Source: Enchytraeus crypticus (Eukaryota > Annelida > Clitellata > Enchytraeida > Enchytraeidae). From it: 64,000 bases of DNA. The stretch lies in NCBI GenBank assembly GCA_905160935.1, contig CAJHZI010000518.1:1484001-1548000 (forward strand). The letters are read 5' to 3'. Below, in pieces: positions 20,645-32,834 of this stretch. A program made the position numbers and the translations under genes. The notes under the pieces were generated by a model that had not been told where the DNA came from, did not search any database, and saw only the letters and a program-made list of their open reading frames with translations. The first letter of the stretch is position 1; every line of letters starts with the position of its first letter.

Positions 20645-23360
20645 ATGAATATTCCATTATTAAATATTAATAAGATAAAGTTTAATGTATTAAGTTTTGA
20701 CGACATTAAAAAACTGTCAGAGGTTAATATAAAGAATGACTTTATTATACAAAACAATCAACCATTTAATGATGGAATATATGATTTACACATGGGCACA
20801 ACAGATAGGAACTAGAAATGTAAAACATGCGAACAAAATAATATATTATGCCCAGGACATTATGGTAGTTATAATTTAAAAACACATGTATTTCATCCAC
20901 TATTTATGCCATATATTTATAACATTATTAAAAGAATTTGTCATGAATGTGGTGCGTTACTCACAAAAAAAAGTAAAATGTGACGTATGTAATGCTCTGA
21001 TACCACTTATGCAACAAAGTAAAATAGATAGATTGGTTCTATTCAAAAATAAGAAAAGAATATTACCATTTCAAGTGTATGAAATATTTTGTAAGATCAC
21101 AAAAGACACAGTCAAATCATTAGGATTTAATCCTAATAAATTCCACCCATCATATATCGTTCCAAATATTCTTCTTATAACACCAAATACAATGCGACCA
21201 GATATGCAGTTAGTTGCTGGTAAGAATACATCAAATGAAATAACAATACTTATTCAAAATATTGTTAAGATAAATTCTGGGATGCCAAATATAACAAAGG
21301 ATAATATAACAGATGAAATAGAAAAACAAATTTTAGATTTAAATATTGCAGTGTATGAATTGATAAAGGGTCCATATAATATAAATGTTAATTCAACAAA
21401 ACGTATATATGAACAGGCTCTTATGAAAAAACTACCATCTAAAAATGGTATAATAAGGAAAAATCTCTTGGGTAAACATGTTAGATATATGGGTAGAACA
21501 ATTATTGCGTGTAAAAGTGATTTACCAATAGATACAATTGGTATATCAATTTTTATCGCAACACGAATACAAAAACCGATATATGTGAGAGATTACAATT
21601 ACAGTGAATGTCTTGTCTATTATTTAAATGGAACTAAACGTTATCCTGGATCAACTAATATCATTAAATATGGAACGAACTATATTTGTAAAGTTGATGT
21701 TATTAATCAAACATATAAATTAAAGATAGGCGATATTTTATATCGCGATATGATAGATGGTGATATTGTTAATTTTAATAGACAACCAACATTAGACATT
21801 AGTTCAATATCTAGTATGAAAGTAATAGTGTTTGATGATATTAATGTTATTTATATGAATGTTGCCAGTTGTGTATTGTTTAATGCTGACTTTGATGGTG
21901 ATCAAACCTGTACCCAACACCCATGTTCAACAATGACTGAATTTGAAATATCGATAAATTCTGGTATAGATAAGATACTTATCTCATCTAAAAATATTAA
22001 AACACAAATATCACAAGTATTGGATAGTATCATTGGATTGCGTATGTTAACATATAATGATTATAATAAATTAGATAATAACAAACCACAGTTTATTAAA
22101 CAACATGCATTAAATCTTACTCATGTTGTATTAGATGACTCTTTTCCACTAAATAATGGAAAAGATATTATAAGTTCATATTTGAAAACAAATAATTTAT
22201 TTATTAATTATAATAGAGAATCTGCATTATCACAATCAATATTTAATAATATTTTTAAACATGTGTCAGCACTACAACATGTGTCTATAGTTAATGGTAA
22301 ACTTGTAAGTGGTATACTCGATCAACCATCTGTTGGTGGAAGTGAAAGAGATAACATCTTTCATATTATGTTTAATCAATATGGTTACAATATGACACTT
22401 AAAGCAATATTCGATTTGCAACAGATAGCATTGCGTTATATAACACATTACGATGGGTTTAGTATTTCATTAAGAGATTTTTATATAAATAAAAAATGTC
22501 GCGCAAATATTGATGATATAAACAACTCAATTCTAAATAGTTGTGAGTTAATATCTGAAAAATATATAAAGAATCTATTATTGCCACCATTAAATGTAAC
22601 GTTGAAAGATCATTATGATTCGTTATTATTAAAACAACTAGAATGAATGATATGATAATAGCACAACTACTCAAATACACAACAACGGATAACAATCTAT
22701 TGGCCAGCATCTCATCTGGGGCAAAAGGTAAGATGTTTAAAAACATTAAAGCCAATATTGGACTTATTACTGTTTCTGAATCTATTTTACCCGAATCATT
22801 TAGTTATAAGAGGACAACACCATATAATACACGATTTGAAACGAATATGCTGTCGAGAGGATTTGTTCCACAATCATATACTGAAGGTTTAAGACCTTTA
22901 TCCTTTATGTATCATACATATGATTCGAGAAATTCTATTATTATTAAATCCATATCAACTGCTACGGGTGGTACCAGACAGAGACAAGATAGAAAATGTC
23001 TAGAATCGTTTATGATAAATAATCAACGTCAGCTTGTTGCAGATAATTACATTTTACAGTTTATATATGGTATTGATGGTAACATCTTGATAACATATTG
23101 ATGGTACCATCTTATTATGTTCAAGACAAAATACACATATTTAATCCAAATTTAACAACTGATGAGTTTAAAATAAAATATTATGTTAAGTTGGGAACAG
23201 AAAATGGATCGTCATATCCAAACGATCCAACAATACAAAAAAAGTTAGATATAGAATATGGTTACTTATTAAAGTTGAGAAATAAATATATAACAAAATT
23301 TAAATATATATAATAATACTCCAATAAACATTGAGAATGCAATTAATACTATTAAAGATG
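20645..23360 (+). pseudogene. RNA polymerase largest subunit (RPB1), viral fossil
   Basis: The start has IKFNVLSFDDIKKLSEV and DLHMGTTDRN, matching the clamp start of RPB1, and the zinc-site cysteines and a CPGHYG-like motif follow. Near 21.9 kb is NADFDGDQ, the catalytic NADFDGD magnesium loop. Farther on are SSGAKGKMFKN and GFVPQSYTEGL, then a trigger-loop-like ATGGTRQRQDRKC, corresponding to the funnel, bridge helix and trigger loop. The sequence stays RPB1-like up to the CR1/L2-type LINE. The family's full length is about 1400-1500 residues, so this is a 5' portion, and it is broken with about four breaks. It would partner with the RPB3/11-type subunit of the same block. Confidence 0.9.
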
Positions 23361-26275
23361 TCTGGTGATAAGGATATCTGGTGCTAAGGATGGTGGAGGT
23401 GCTCTCCTACTAAGGAAGCCCTTTACCCTTCTTAGCAATTACTGTCATAAATTTTCTTCATTTGAAGCAATTTTCAGTCACTGGTAAATTTAGCACATGT
23501 ACTCTGCATGTTGTTGCAGTGTATCGACCACCATCTTCTTCTCCCTGTGCCAAACCTTTCTCTCTCTTTTTATCGGAGTTTTCTACCCTACTCTCCTTCT
23601 TTACTACTTCTAAATCAGACTTTGTGATTACAGGTGACCTCAACATTCACCTTGATAATCCTCTTGATCCCTTAACTCAGCAGTTTAATACTTTGCTGTC
23701 CTCTTGCAATGCTGTTCAACATGTGAATGTTGCTACTCATATTGACAATCATACATTTGATGTTGTTATTACAACAAGTCTCTCTGCTATTGATCCTTTA
23801 AGTGTTACTATTTTATCTCACTCGCCGTTAGACCATTGTCCTGTTGTATTCACTTATAATCATGTTAAGCCAGATACTATTAAAAATTCACCTACTGTTT
23901 CATTTAGGTGAGTAAATAACGTTGATCTTGATCTCTTTTGTTCTGATCTTGAAAATTCGACTTTGATCAAGTCTCCTGCTAATGATCTTGATGAGTTAGT
24001 AAAACGGTATAACACTACTCTTTCATCTCTACTTGATAAGCATGCACCTCTAACTACCAAGAAGCTTAAGAAATCTAACCCTTGGTATACTTCTGGTCTG
24101 AGAAAGCTAAAGGCTGCATGCTGTAGAGCTGAAAGAAAGTGGCGTCATACCCATTCAGATTTTTGGAAAACTGTTTCTAATTTGCAACACAAGATTTATC
24201 GTACTGCTATTGCTAATGCTAAGAAAGAGTACTACTCCTCTTTGGTCAGTAAGGCTGTGAATGTCAAGAGTTTATGGAAAACCGTTAATGATCTTTTACA
24301 TAGATCTATTTCTCCTTCTCTTCCTTCTACTCCTGTGGAGTCACTGCCTGAACAATTTTCCAAATACTTTACAGATAAGATAAGCAATCTTAGAGAATCT
24401 ATCACTCCAGCTCCTAACTCTACTCCTCATACTCCAGTAGAGAATCATTCCAAAGATGAGCTTTCTAATTTCACTCCAGTTACAATTGATGAGATTACTA
24501 AATTAGTTTTAGACTCTCCAGCTAAACATTGTGACTTGGATCCTATCCCAACCTCTCTTTTAAAGAAGTGTATTCACATACTTGCTCCAGTATTAACATT
24601 GATTGTTAACCTCTCTCTCTCTCTACTGGCAAATTTCCTCGCGCTTTTAAGCGTGCAGTTATTACTCCATTGCTTAAAAAGCCCACGCTGGATAAGGAAT
24701 CATTGTCGAATTACAGGCCTATATCTAATCTGTCATACATATCTAAACTCACTGAAAGAATTGTTCTTCAGAGGCTTTCTACTCATCTCTCTTCTAATGA
24801 TCTATTTAATAAGCATCAAGCTGCTTATACTAAGCATCGTTCAACTGAAACGGTGCCTCTATCTGTGGGCAATTCTATTGTTAATGCCATGTGCACACAA
24901 CGCTTAACTGGATTATGTATGCTTGATCTTTCGGCCGCTTTTGATACCATTGATCACAATATTCTTCTGGAACGTCTTTCTTCCTGGTTTGGTGTTCGTG
25001 GAATTGTTCTTGATTGGTTTTCCTCCTATCTGACGGATCGTTCTTTTAGTGTGAAAGTGATGGAGTACATCTCTTCGCCTTCTCATTTAAAATATGGTGT
25101 GCCTCAAGGCTCCGTTCTTGGTCATATCCTCTTTAACTCTATACAACACCCCTAAGCACTCTAATCCCTTCTCATTATCTTGATCATGAACTATATGCTG
25201 ATGACACTCAAATGTGCACTTGTTTCACCCCTAACTCCTATTCTAATGCTGAAACCCTCCTGCAACAAAGTTTTCAGTCTATATCCTCTTGGATGTCTGC
25301 TAATTTCTTGGCACTTAATCCATCTAAGACTGAATTCTTGTTGGTCGGGACACCTCAACAGCTTCTGAAGCTGAATGGGAAAACTCTTTCGTTATCTTCG
25401 GGTATTAAAATATCACCTGTTTCTTCTGTGAGAAATCTCGGTGTTATCCTTGATAAACACCTAACCTTCCACGAACACATAACTAAAACTTCACAAGCAT
25501 GTTTCTTCCATATCCGTGATCTTCGTCGAATACGTCCATATTTGTCACGTGAGACAGCTGCTACAATTGTGCTGCTCTTGTGCAATCGAAGTTGGACTAC
25601 TGCAATTCCCTGTTTTTAAATCTCCCTGGCTGTGAGATTGATCGGTTGCAGTTTGTTCAGAATTCTCTTGCGCGAGCAATTTTTTGTAGTTCCAAGTACT
25701 CACATGTTACGCCTATTTTGAAGTCTTTGCACTGGCTAAAGATTAAAGAGCGTATCATTTACAAAACAGCTTCGTTAACCTATGAGTCCATCACCATCCC
25801 TGGACAAACTTGTATGTCTCACTTGATTAAAGTGATGCAGCTTGCTATTGCTCGGTCTTCTAAGTTAATTACTCTTGTGAGACCTAGCTTACCTTCACGC
25901 TCTAAGCTATCTAATCGTTCTTTCCAGCATGTTGCACCTCAGATCTGTAATTCTCTTAAATCCAATCTTCGGAAATCTTCATTTGAATCACATCAGCCTT
26001 TCCTATGAGCAGTTCCAAAAGCAGTGAAGACCTATCTTTTCCATCTCTCTTTTCCATCCAATGTCCATGAGCAGCGACCTGCGCCCAAACCACCTTTTCT
26101 TTAACTCCATTTACTTAGACTGAATTTCTGGATTTTGGAATTTGCACCGTTTTTGGACCTTCTTTTTTTGCTCGCCGGCTTGATTTTGTCTCAATAGTGC
26201 TCGATGTTGTCATTGATGACTGTAGCACTCTAATTGTTGTTATTATTATTATTATTATTGTAGTTGATTCCTTGA
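23361..26275 (+). mobile_element. 5'-truncated CR1/L2-type LINE at the virus-host edge
   Basis: The visible frames give the end of an APE endonuclease (VVAVYRPPSSSP, FVITGDLNIHLDNP, SHSPLDHCPVVF). These are followed by a linker and a reverse transcriptase with RPISNLSYISKLTERIVLQR, MLDLSAAFDTIDHNILLERL, GVPQGSVLG and LYADDTQM, then the thumb and a C-terminal helix-rich region. Frame changes occur near 23460, 23910, 24640, 25160-25210 and 25600, so it is a pseudogene copy. The 3' end runs into a short (ATT)n tract, as in CR1/L2-group elements. The left edge abuts viral RPB1 sequence and the right edge meets host-like DNA. No target-site duplication was found. Confidence 0.85.
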
Positions 26276-26636
26276 CTCGTTAGTTTATATGACTTCTATA
26301 GTGTATAAATTGCTAAAGTATTTTTTGTTTTTATGTTTTGATTGTTATAGTTGCTGCAGATTTAAATCATTATTTGTAGTGTGCTACTGTCGTCCATGAA
26401 AGCATTGAGCACTATGGTTCCAAATCGAATACGATGGGCAGAGTGTGGGGTCTAAAAACGGTGGAAACCAAAATCCGGGAAATCATTTTAAATTAAGAGG
26501 GGTACTATTGGAATGGATGTTTGCATGTTGGTCTCGGTTCCTGTGCAATGGGTGGATAGGAAAGGTAATGTGAAAAAAGAAAGAAAAGAAAATGCAATAA
26601 TTAATGAGTACATAAATCAGCTTCTAATATAGAGTT
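26276..26636. other. Unrecognised host DNA
   Basis: No gene is supported. The base composition is that of host intergenic DNA; the viral AT-rich coding style does not resume after the LINE. Confidence 0.4.
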
Positions 26637-26745
26637 CATCATCATCATCTTCCCTTAAATCCTAGTTTAACTAGGGTTGGGATACGAATAGACTTGATCC
26701 ATTCGTTTAATCAATCAAAATTAATCAGTAGGTCCATACGTATAT
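26637..26745 (+). repeat. Interspersed repeat 'catcatcatcttcc', copy 1
   Basis: It starts with a CAT run and continues cttcccttaaatcctagttt, then gggatacgaatagac, then a tccattcg segment. Related copies occur at about 28130-28345, 29188-29400 and, inverted, at about 36823-36870. The family looks like a SINE 3' region. Confidence 0.6.
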
Positions 26746-27098
26746 ATTGCCTAACCATAGGAGGAACCAGAAATTTTACTGTGGTGGGGAGGAACTTTTA
26801 TGGACAATGACCATTTTCTTATTTACGTAATGGACATATCAAAAATCGCAAACGGGTTTTTTCTGTTTACATTTGCTAATGTTTACTAAATAAAATAATT
26901 GTGTATGATGGTCAATAAAATTAAAATTCGTGATTATAAACCCTATTTAGTTCAAAAGTCGTGTAACTCAACTAATTCAGAAACCGCAATTGGCCGTTGA
27001 TCGACGACGACCCTTGGTCATTGAATTCAGATTTGAATTGTCATCGATATTTGATTGACTTCTGCGCGATTTTATGACGATGTTGCAGGTAAATTATA

Positions 27099-27239
27099 GC
27101 AGACTTCTGCAAGATACAAAAGTGTTCATAAAAAGCTAGAGACTAGAGACTTGAGAGTTATCTAATTGGTATTAGATAACTATCAAGTCTTTAGCCATTG
27201 TTGCTTTTTATAAACACTTTTTAATCTGCTGAAGTCCGA
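27099..27239. mobile_element. Foldback MITE
   Basis: Two arms of about 65 bp are imperfect reverse complements around a 4-base centre (tggt near 27170). The inner 18 bases of the arms (gagagttatctaat against attagataactatc) are nearly perfect, and the outer parts share cttctgcaag/cttcagcag and aaaagtgttcataaaaagc. It is most likely a short non-autonomous DNA transposon. Confidence 0.7.
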
Positions 27240-27953
27240 TCCCTAAATATTTGCCAGCAGAGTTAACAAGCAAAGCATATGGTTGATAACCGAAGCCAGG
27301 GCCTCCAATGTCCACACTGATCATATATCCCTTTTTCGACTTTAGCACCTTCGCCTATGGGCTTCATCTCTTCTCGATGGATAACCAGTTCCAAGCAGGT
27401 TCAATATCCCAGCTCAATTGCCTTGTCTGCTAAACCTAAAATAAGCACACCACAAATAAAATAATTTAAGGCATGTGGTATCATTGGTCATAACTACAAT
27501 TTGAAAACAACTAAATTTCTAACAAAAAGTAGATGTAATTTCAAGGTATTTTGAATTATCTCAGAATACTGTTTGAAACTATTTTAAAAATACTAAAATA
27601 AAATATGCTATTACCTATTTTAGAGCTCAAATAAATAATAGTTTGAAAATACAGTTGTGCTCATCATTGCATATGAGCACGACATATACCTACTTGCATT
27701 CAAGTTTTGTATTCTATAATAATTACTCCATTAGGTAACACGTTAATCCCAAAGAAAAGGCTCTGCCTTTAATTATAACTTAATGTTGAGAAAAATACAA
27801 CTTCTGGAGCTCAGCATCCGCTCGTTTCTTTTAGTGTTCATCAACGAAAATCAGCATTATTTTTCAGTTTACAAATTTCTAGTTAATGCTCTGTGAGATG
27901 GTAACTGATTAAATGATAACCTTGAATTAATCTCAATTTTTATATGGAATAAT
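27240..27953. other. Upstream region of the kappaB-Ras-like gene, no other gene seen
   Basis: No coding region is supported before the first methionine at 27954. The stretch probably holds the promoter and 5' UTR, but no TATA box or clear initiator can be singled out. Confidence 0.35.
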
Positions 27954-28052
27954 ATGGGTAAAACATGGCGAGTTGTTGTATGTGGGCAAACAGCAGTAGG
28001 CAAGACAGCCATTCTGGAGCAGTTGATTAATGGGGATCACGTTGTGGGCGCG
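27954..28052 (+). CDS. NKIRAS: kappaB-Ras-like exon 1
   Basis: It encodes [20 protein letters not shown] and continues to the GDHVVGA region. The donor is cg|gtaaga, phase 0. The P-loop GQTAVGKT is intact. Confidence 0.9.
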
Positions 28053-31000
28053 GTAAGACAACAATTATATTATAATAATAGTTGCTGTGAAGTATACTCA
28101 CATGGCTGTTACATTTCAATGCATAATTATGCGTCATTATCATCATCATCTTCCTTTAAATCCCAGTTTAACCAGAGTCAGGATACGAGTAGACTTTAGT
28201 TTATCCATTCGATTAAGTTTATGTAGCAATTTATGGAGCCTAGGTGCTCACCAACCGAATGCCCTTTCTGACGTTGGTTTGGATCTAGTGTTTGTGTCGC
28301 CTTCTACGACATGTGCATATTTACACGGTTGGTCTATTCTGCAAGCAACACATTCAACACATTCTTCCCGGACAGAACACGGGGAGTATTTCAATACCCA
28401 ATTATTAAAAGACTATTATTATAAGAAATAGTAATTATAAGAATTATGATTATTTTTTGTTCTATAGATACTGTCGATGCTAAATCGGTTGAAAATCATA
28501 TGCCATATATAGTTTAAGATGATAATTAATTTGTAATTATGGTTAAGCTTTTTTGTATTAATAGACTAAGTACTTGACAAGAATGCAGCTGTTATCTGCG
28601 GTACTGCACTTCACTTACTGCCTCCACTTGATCGTAAACTAGTCGCCTTTCCAGATTTTAAATTATTTGAACAAGCTTCTGTCTATGCGTATTTTGGTAT
28701 AGTTGTTTTTTCTTTATTGCTCAGGCTCATTTACACCTTAAAGCTGGTAAAGCTAATGTTAACATCAGTTTCCTCACTCGAAAGCAATGTCAGTACCCAG
28801 GATTTGAACCCCACACATACTGATCCACGGGTTCAAATAATTATTCACATAAGTATGATCATACTGATCATACTTATGTGAATAATAATAGTTATTGCTG
28901 ACATCGCTTTCAAGTGAGGAAGCTGACGTTAACCTTAGCTTTATCAGCTTTTTTAAAATAATGTTATTGTTAAAAATTTAATAGTATCTGAAATTGAGCT
29001 AGCGGCTCAGTCTGGATGGCGTTTCTTATGTTTGAGCTACACTCGTGAGAGAAGCTGAACATTTCTGATTTATCTAATCACTCAAGACCAGTATAGCACA
29101 TCTCAATTCTGCCACCCTTCATCCACGCAACATTTTTGATCCCGTCATTATTTCTAGGGCTGAAGAAGTTATTGATTAATTTAATCATTAACAGCATCAT
29201 CATCTTCTTCTCTTGAATCCATGTCTACCTGGGATGGGATTAGAATATTTTGTTGCAATTTCTGGAGCCCAGTCTTGGTGAGCCTTGGTGAGCCCAGGCT
29301 TGGTGAGCTCACTTGGTGAGCCCAAGTGAATGCCCTTTCTGACATTGGATAGAATCTTAGTGCTTTGTCACTTGTTGCTACACGTGCAGTCCCCAGCAGT
29401 GCTGGAAAAGTAGTCTACTTAAATTTGTGAAACTAAAAAGTAAAAGTATTTATTTTTAAGAGTCTAAAGGTAAAAGTAACTTTTTCACAACCAAAAAGTA
29501 AATGTAAAAGTATTCTTTTGGCTGAATCAAAATGTAAAAGTAAAATTTGTTATTTTCCGATATCAAAAAAGTTACAATTATTTTACTAATTATAGAGTAC
29601 AAATACAAATATAAATTACATTTTTGAACAGATCTCTACTATTAATCATTGTCTTCAATAACCTTGGCGCAAGGTAATCTCATAAGGTAATAATGCAAGA
29701 TAAGACAATAACGATAATAATACAATGAAGAAAATCAGGGGCGGATCCAGGAATTTTTTAAGGGGGGGCCCAAAATTTTTTTTGAGAATGTACACATTTT
29801 TACTTACGCCCCGCCTTCTTCAAGATACCCGTACTAAAGTGAAAAGAAAACCTAAAATGCCTAAAATCCTACATATGTTTTTGAAAAAAAAGTAGATTAA
29901 TTTTTTTACCTCTGAAGAAACTCAGCGGATCTGGACGAATTGCAAAAGTGCACTAATTTTGGCGGTAGGGAGCCTTGGTGCAAACAGCCTTGGCTGGGAG
30001 GGGCTTAAGCCCCCCCCCCAGATAAGGCTGTTTGCACCACTGCTACGGGAGAGAGTTCACATTTTTTACTAGTACCATTTTTTCCTCTTATACAGTGATT
30101 AAAGCGAAAATTGAGAGCTAGTGAAACGGTCAACATTTTACGGGCCCCCTTCCAATTGCAGGGTTCCTAGAATACAAATTATGGGCTCCTAGTCCCATAT
30201 TTTAAAAAATTGAACTAGTGGAACTGAGTTCCCTCTCGTACCCCCCCCCCCCCCCCCCTACCCTAACCACTACCCTTACAAACATACTGACACGTAGAAA
30301 TTGCCATAGTAACAATGAAAATACAGTCTAAATTTTTTTATCGCCGGGCCCGGGCCCCCGCTGGATCTGCCACTGAAGAAAATAGCAACAGATAAATTTC
30401 AATAGATGGTGTTTAACATAGATCTTATCCAAGTCCAGTGATATAATTAGAAATATTAATTATATCATTTATAAGCAGTGGCAGATCCAGAGGGGGGCCC
30501 AGTGGGCCTGGACCCCCTAGTGTGAGTAAAAATATGTGAACTCTGTCCTGGAGTAGTGGTGCAACAGCTTTGTCTAGGAGGGCTTAAGCACCCTCATCAC
30601 CAAAATTAAGTCACTTGCAATTTGTCCAGATTAGCTGAGTTTCTTCGAAGGTGAAAAAATTAACCTGCTTTTTTCCAAAACAAATGTAGGATTTTAGCCA
30701 TTTCAGGTTTTCCCCTGACTCTTATAGCCTACGGGTATGAGGAGGGGTAAGATACGGGGATACACTAACTTTATGAGCCGAGAGCAGTAGTGAAAAATGT
30801 AAAGCCCCCCCTCACAGCATGTTTTCTGGTTACGTTACATGTCTCGAAGAAGGCGTGGCAAAAAATGTGTACACTCTCAAAAACTACTTGGGCCCCCCTT
30901 TAGAAGATTCCTGGATCCGACCCTGTTTATAGGACAAGGCAAATTAGACGTAGCATGGACCCTGTTGCAATTTATTATTACTTCATTACTATACAGTCTA

Positions 31001-32789
31001 TACTCTATAGTCCTATTACATTTACTGTAAGGTGCTCAAACTACTGAACTAATCTGTATAAGGATACCCAACTACAATCGACATTAGACATCTTAAAAAC
31101 AGACCTCAAATGCTAAACTTTAGTAGTTTATATCTTATATGATAATGTTACTTATTTAGTTTTCTATTGTCATTTCAATATATAAGCATATAGATGTTAT
31201 TTGCCTGGAAGGAACATTGTTCTGACTAAAATATCAGTCACGACAGCTCCTTTGGCTGTGAGGAAATTATTCCACCTTTCTGCCATATGTTTCGCCTTCT
31301 TTGCTCATGTCTGAATACTCTAAGGCATTTGTTTGTTACCGTCATCTTCATCCTTTTGTAGAAATCATTTAACCTGTTTAAAACTTTCGCAAAATTGAAG
31401 TTATAACTGGAAGTCACTATCGATCGGTGTATATTTACTGAATAATGTTAAATAATGTCAAATATTCTTAATGATAACTTTTCATTTTGATTTTATTAAG
31501 ATATATATTTATAAATTTTATGCATAAATACTGTGATATTTGTGCTTTAATTAGCTTTCTGTTAATGTAAATCGTGTTCATTGTAACTCTCTCTTGCTTT
31601 ATTGTAATCTTTACGTATAAAATCTTTGCGGTACATTTGAAAATAAAATTGTTTTATTGAGATTATATATTAAATATGTTAATATATAACCTGCCTGATT
31701 CAAAATATTGACTACAAATTATAAAAAAGAAAATGTTAAAACATAAATAGTTAGTTTGAGGTTTTGTCGTTTTTCTTGTAAAATCTGGTCAACTATTGAA
31801 TTTCTAATAGTTTCATGTTTTTTCTGCCTATAGAAATTCTTCTGCTTCATTAAAACATTTAAGAGCTTGATAATGGTGTAGCTTACAGCTGCATACCAGC
31901 CATTATATATATGCCGTTTGACATGTAGTGTTATATTATCCTGCTTTACTGGGTATTTCCTAATATGAAGTGAAGTGCTCAGGATAATGTTTATCATCTG
32001 TATTTCCGTGCAAAAAACCTGCAGATCATCAGGAGTATTCTATTTGTAAATTTTTTGTCAGACTAATCTCTTCTACCCTTTCCCGTGTCTGGAGGTAATG
32101 TAATTAGTCTGGAGGTGTGAAATTGTTGTATATTTACAGCCTATGTTTTCAACTGTGGAAGATATATATGTTGCAGTCATTGACACGGACAGAGGTCAAA
32201 AGGAAAAAGTTCATTTCTACGACACTGCAGGATTGGTTTGTAACTACTTATCAAGATATTTATATTAAATTACTAAGTTACTACTATTAAACTAAATTCA
32301 CTTGAAATTCACTCTTCCATTAACATTTCCCTTTAATAAATTCACAAATATTTGGGATCTCTTTGAATTGTCCAACTGTATTGTGACATCTCTACATTAC
32401 GTCATTGGATTTACATGTACATATACATTTCTGATAGCCTAAGTGTTTATAGAAGATTAGAACTGTTTGGCTTGGGCAATCCTACAACAACTTTTGTCCA
32501 GCTTTTCCCATCATCTGTTGAGACCTAGATATTTGGAACTCTTTACCTTTTTCAGTTTGGTACCTTTTATTGTAATATTGACGTCATCTCTTTCCTGGTA
32601 CACTCTCATCTCTTTTGTCTTTTTGATATTAATCTGCATACCATATTTCAATGCCATATCGTTCAGACTGTTCATTATCTTCTGCAGTCCAATTTAATTA
32701 ACTAACTGCCACCATTCCATGATCATAATGCAAATGTAAAATCTTGTAATAGTTTAACTCCTGCTTTTATTGCCTCTTTATCTACATAC

Positions 32790-32834
<45 letters not shown>

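Larger units (their letters stand above)
1..23360. other. Endogenous giant-virus-like (NCLDV) segment
   Basis: This is a fossil block of a nucleocytoplasmic large DNA virus. What is seen: very AT-rich DNA, closely packed intronless genes on both strands, and a gene set that only such viruses combine (RNA polymerase RPB1 and RPB3/11, SF2 transcription-type helicase, Nudix hydrolase, type II topoisomerase, uracil-DNA glycosylase, polynucleotide phosphatase). Family knowledge: Asfarviridae and Poxviridae carry most of these, and the small Mininucleoviridae of crustaceans are another AT-rich option, so the family is left open. The block is broken, with roughly fifteen or more breaks, yet several reading frames of about 200-400 codons remain open, so it is not extremely old. 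A LINE with a target-site duplication sits inside it, which places it in a chromosome. The left end is outside the window; the right end coincides with a second LINE. Confidence 0.85.

Noticed and set aside
1-23360. Bacterial or free viral contamination joined to host sequence
   Set aside because: A host LINE with a 13-bp target-site duplication lies inside the block, and the genes are decayed. An assembly join at 23.3-26.3 kb cannot be fully excluded from sequence alone.
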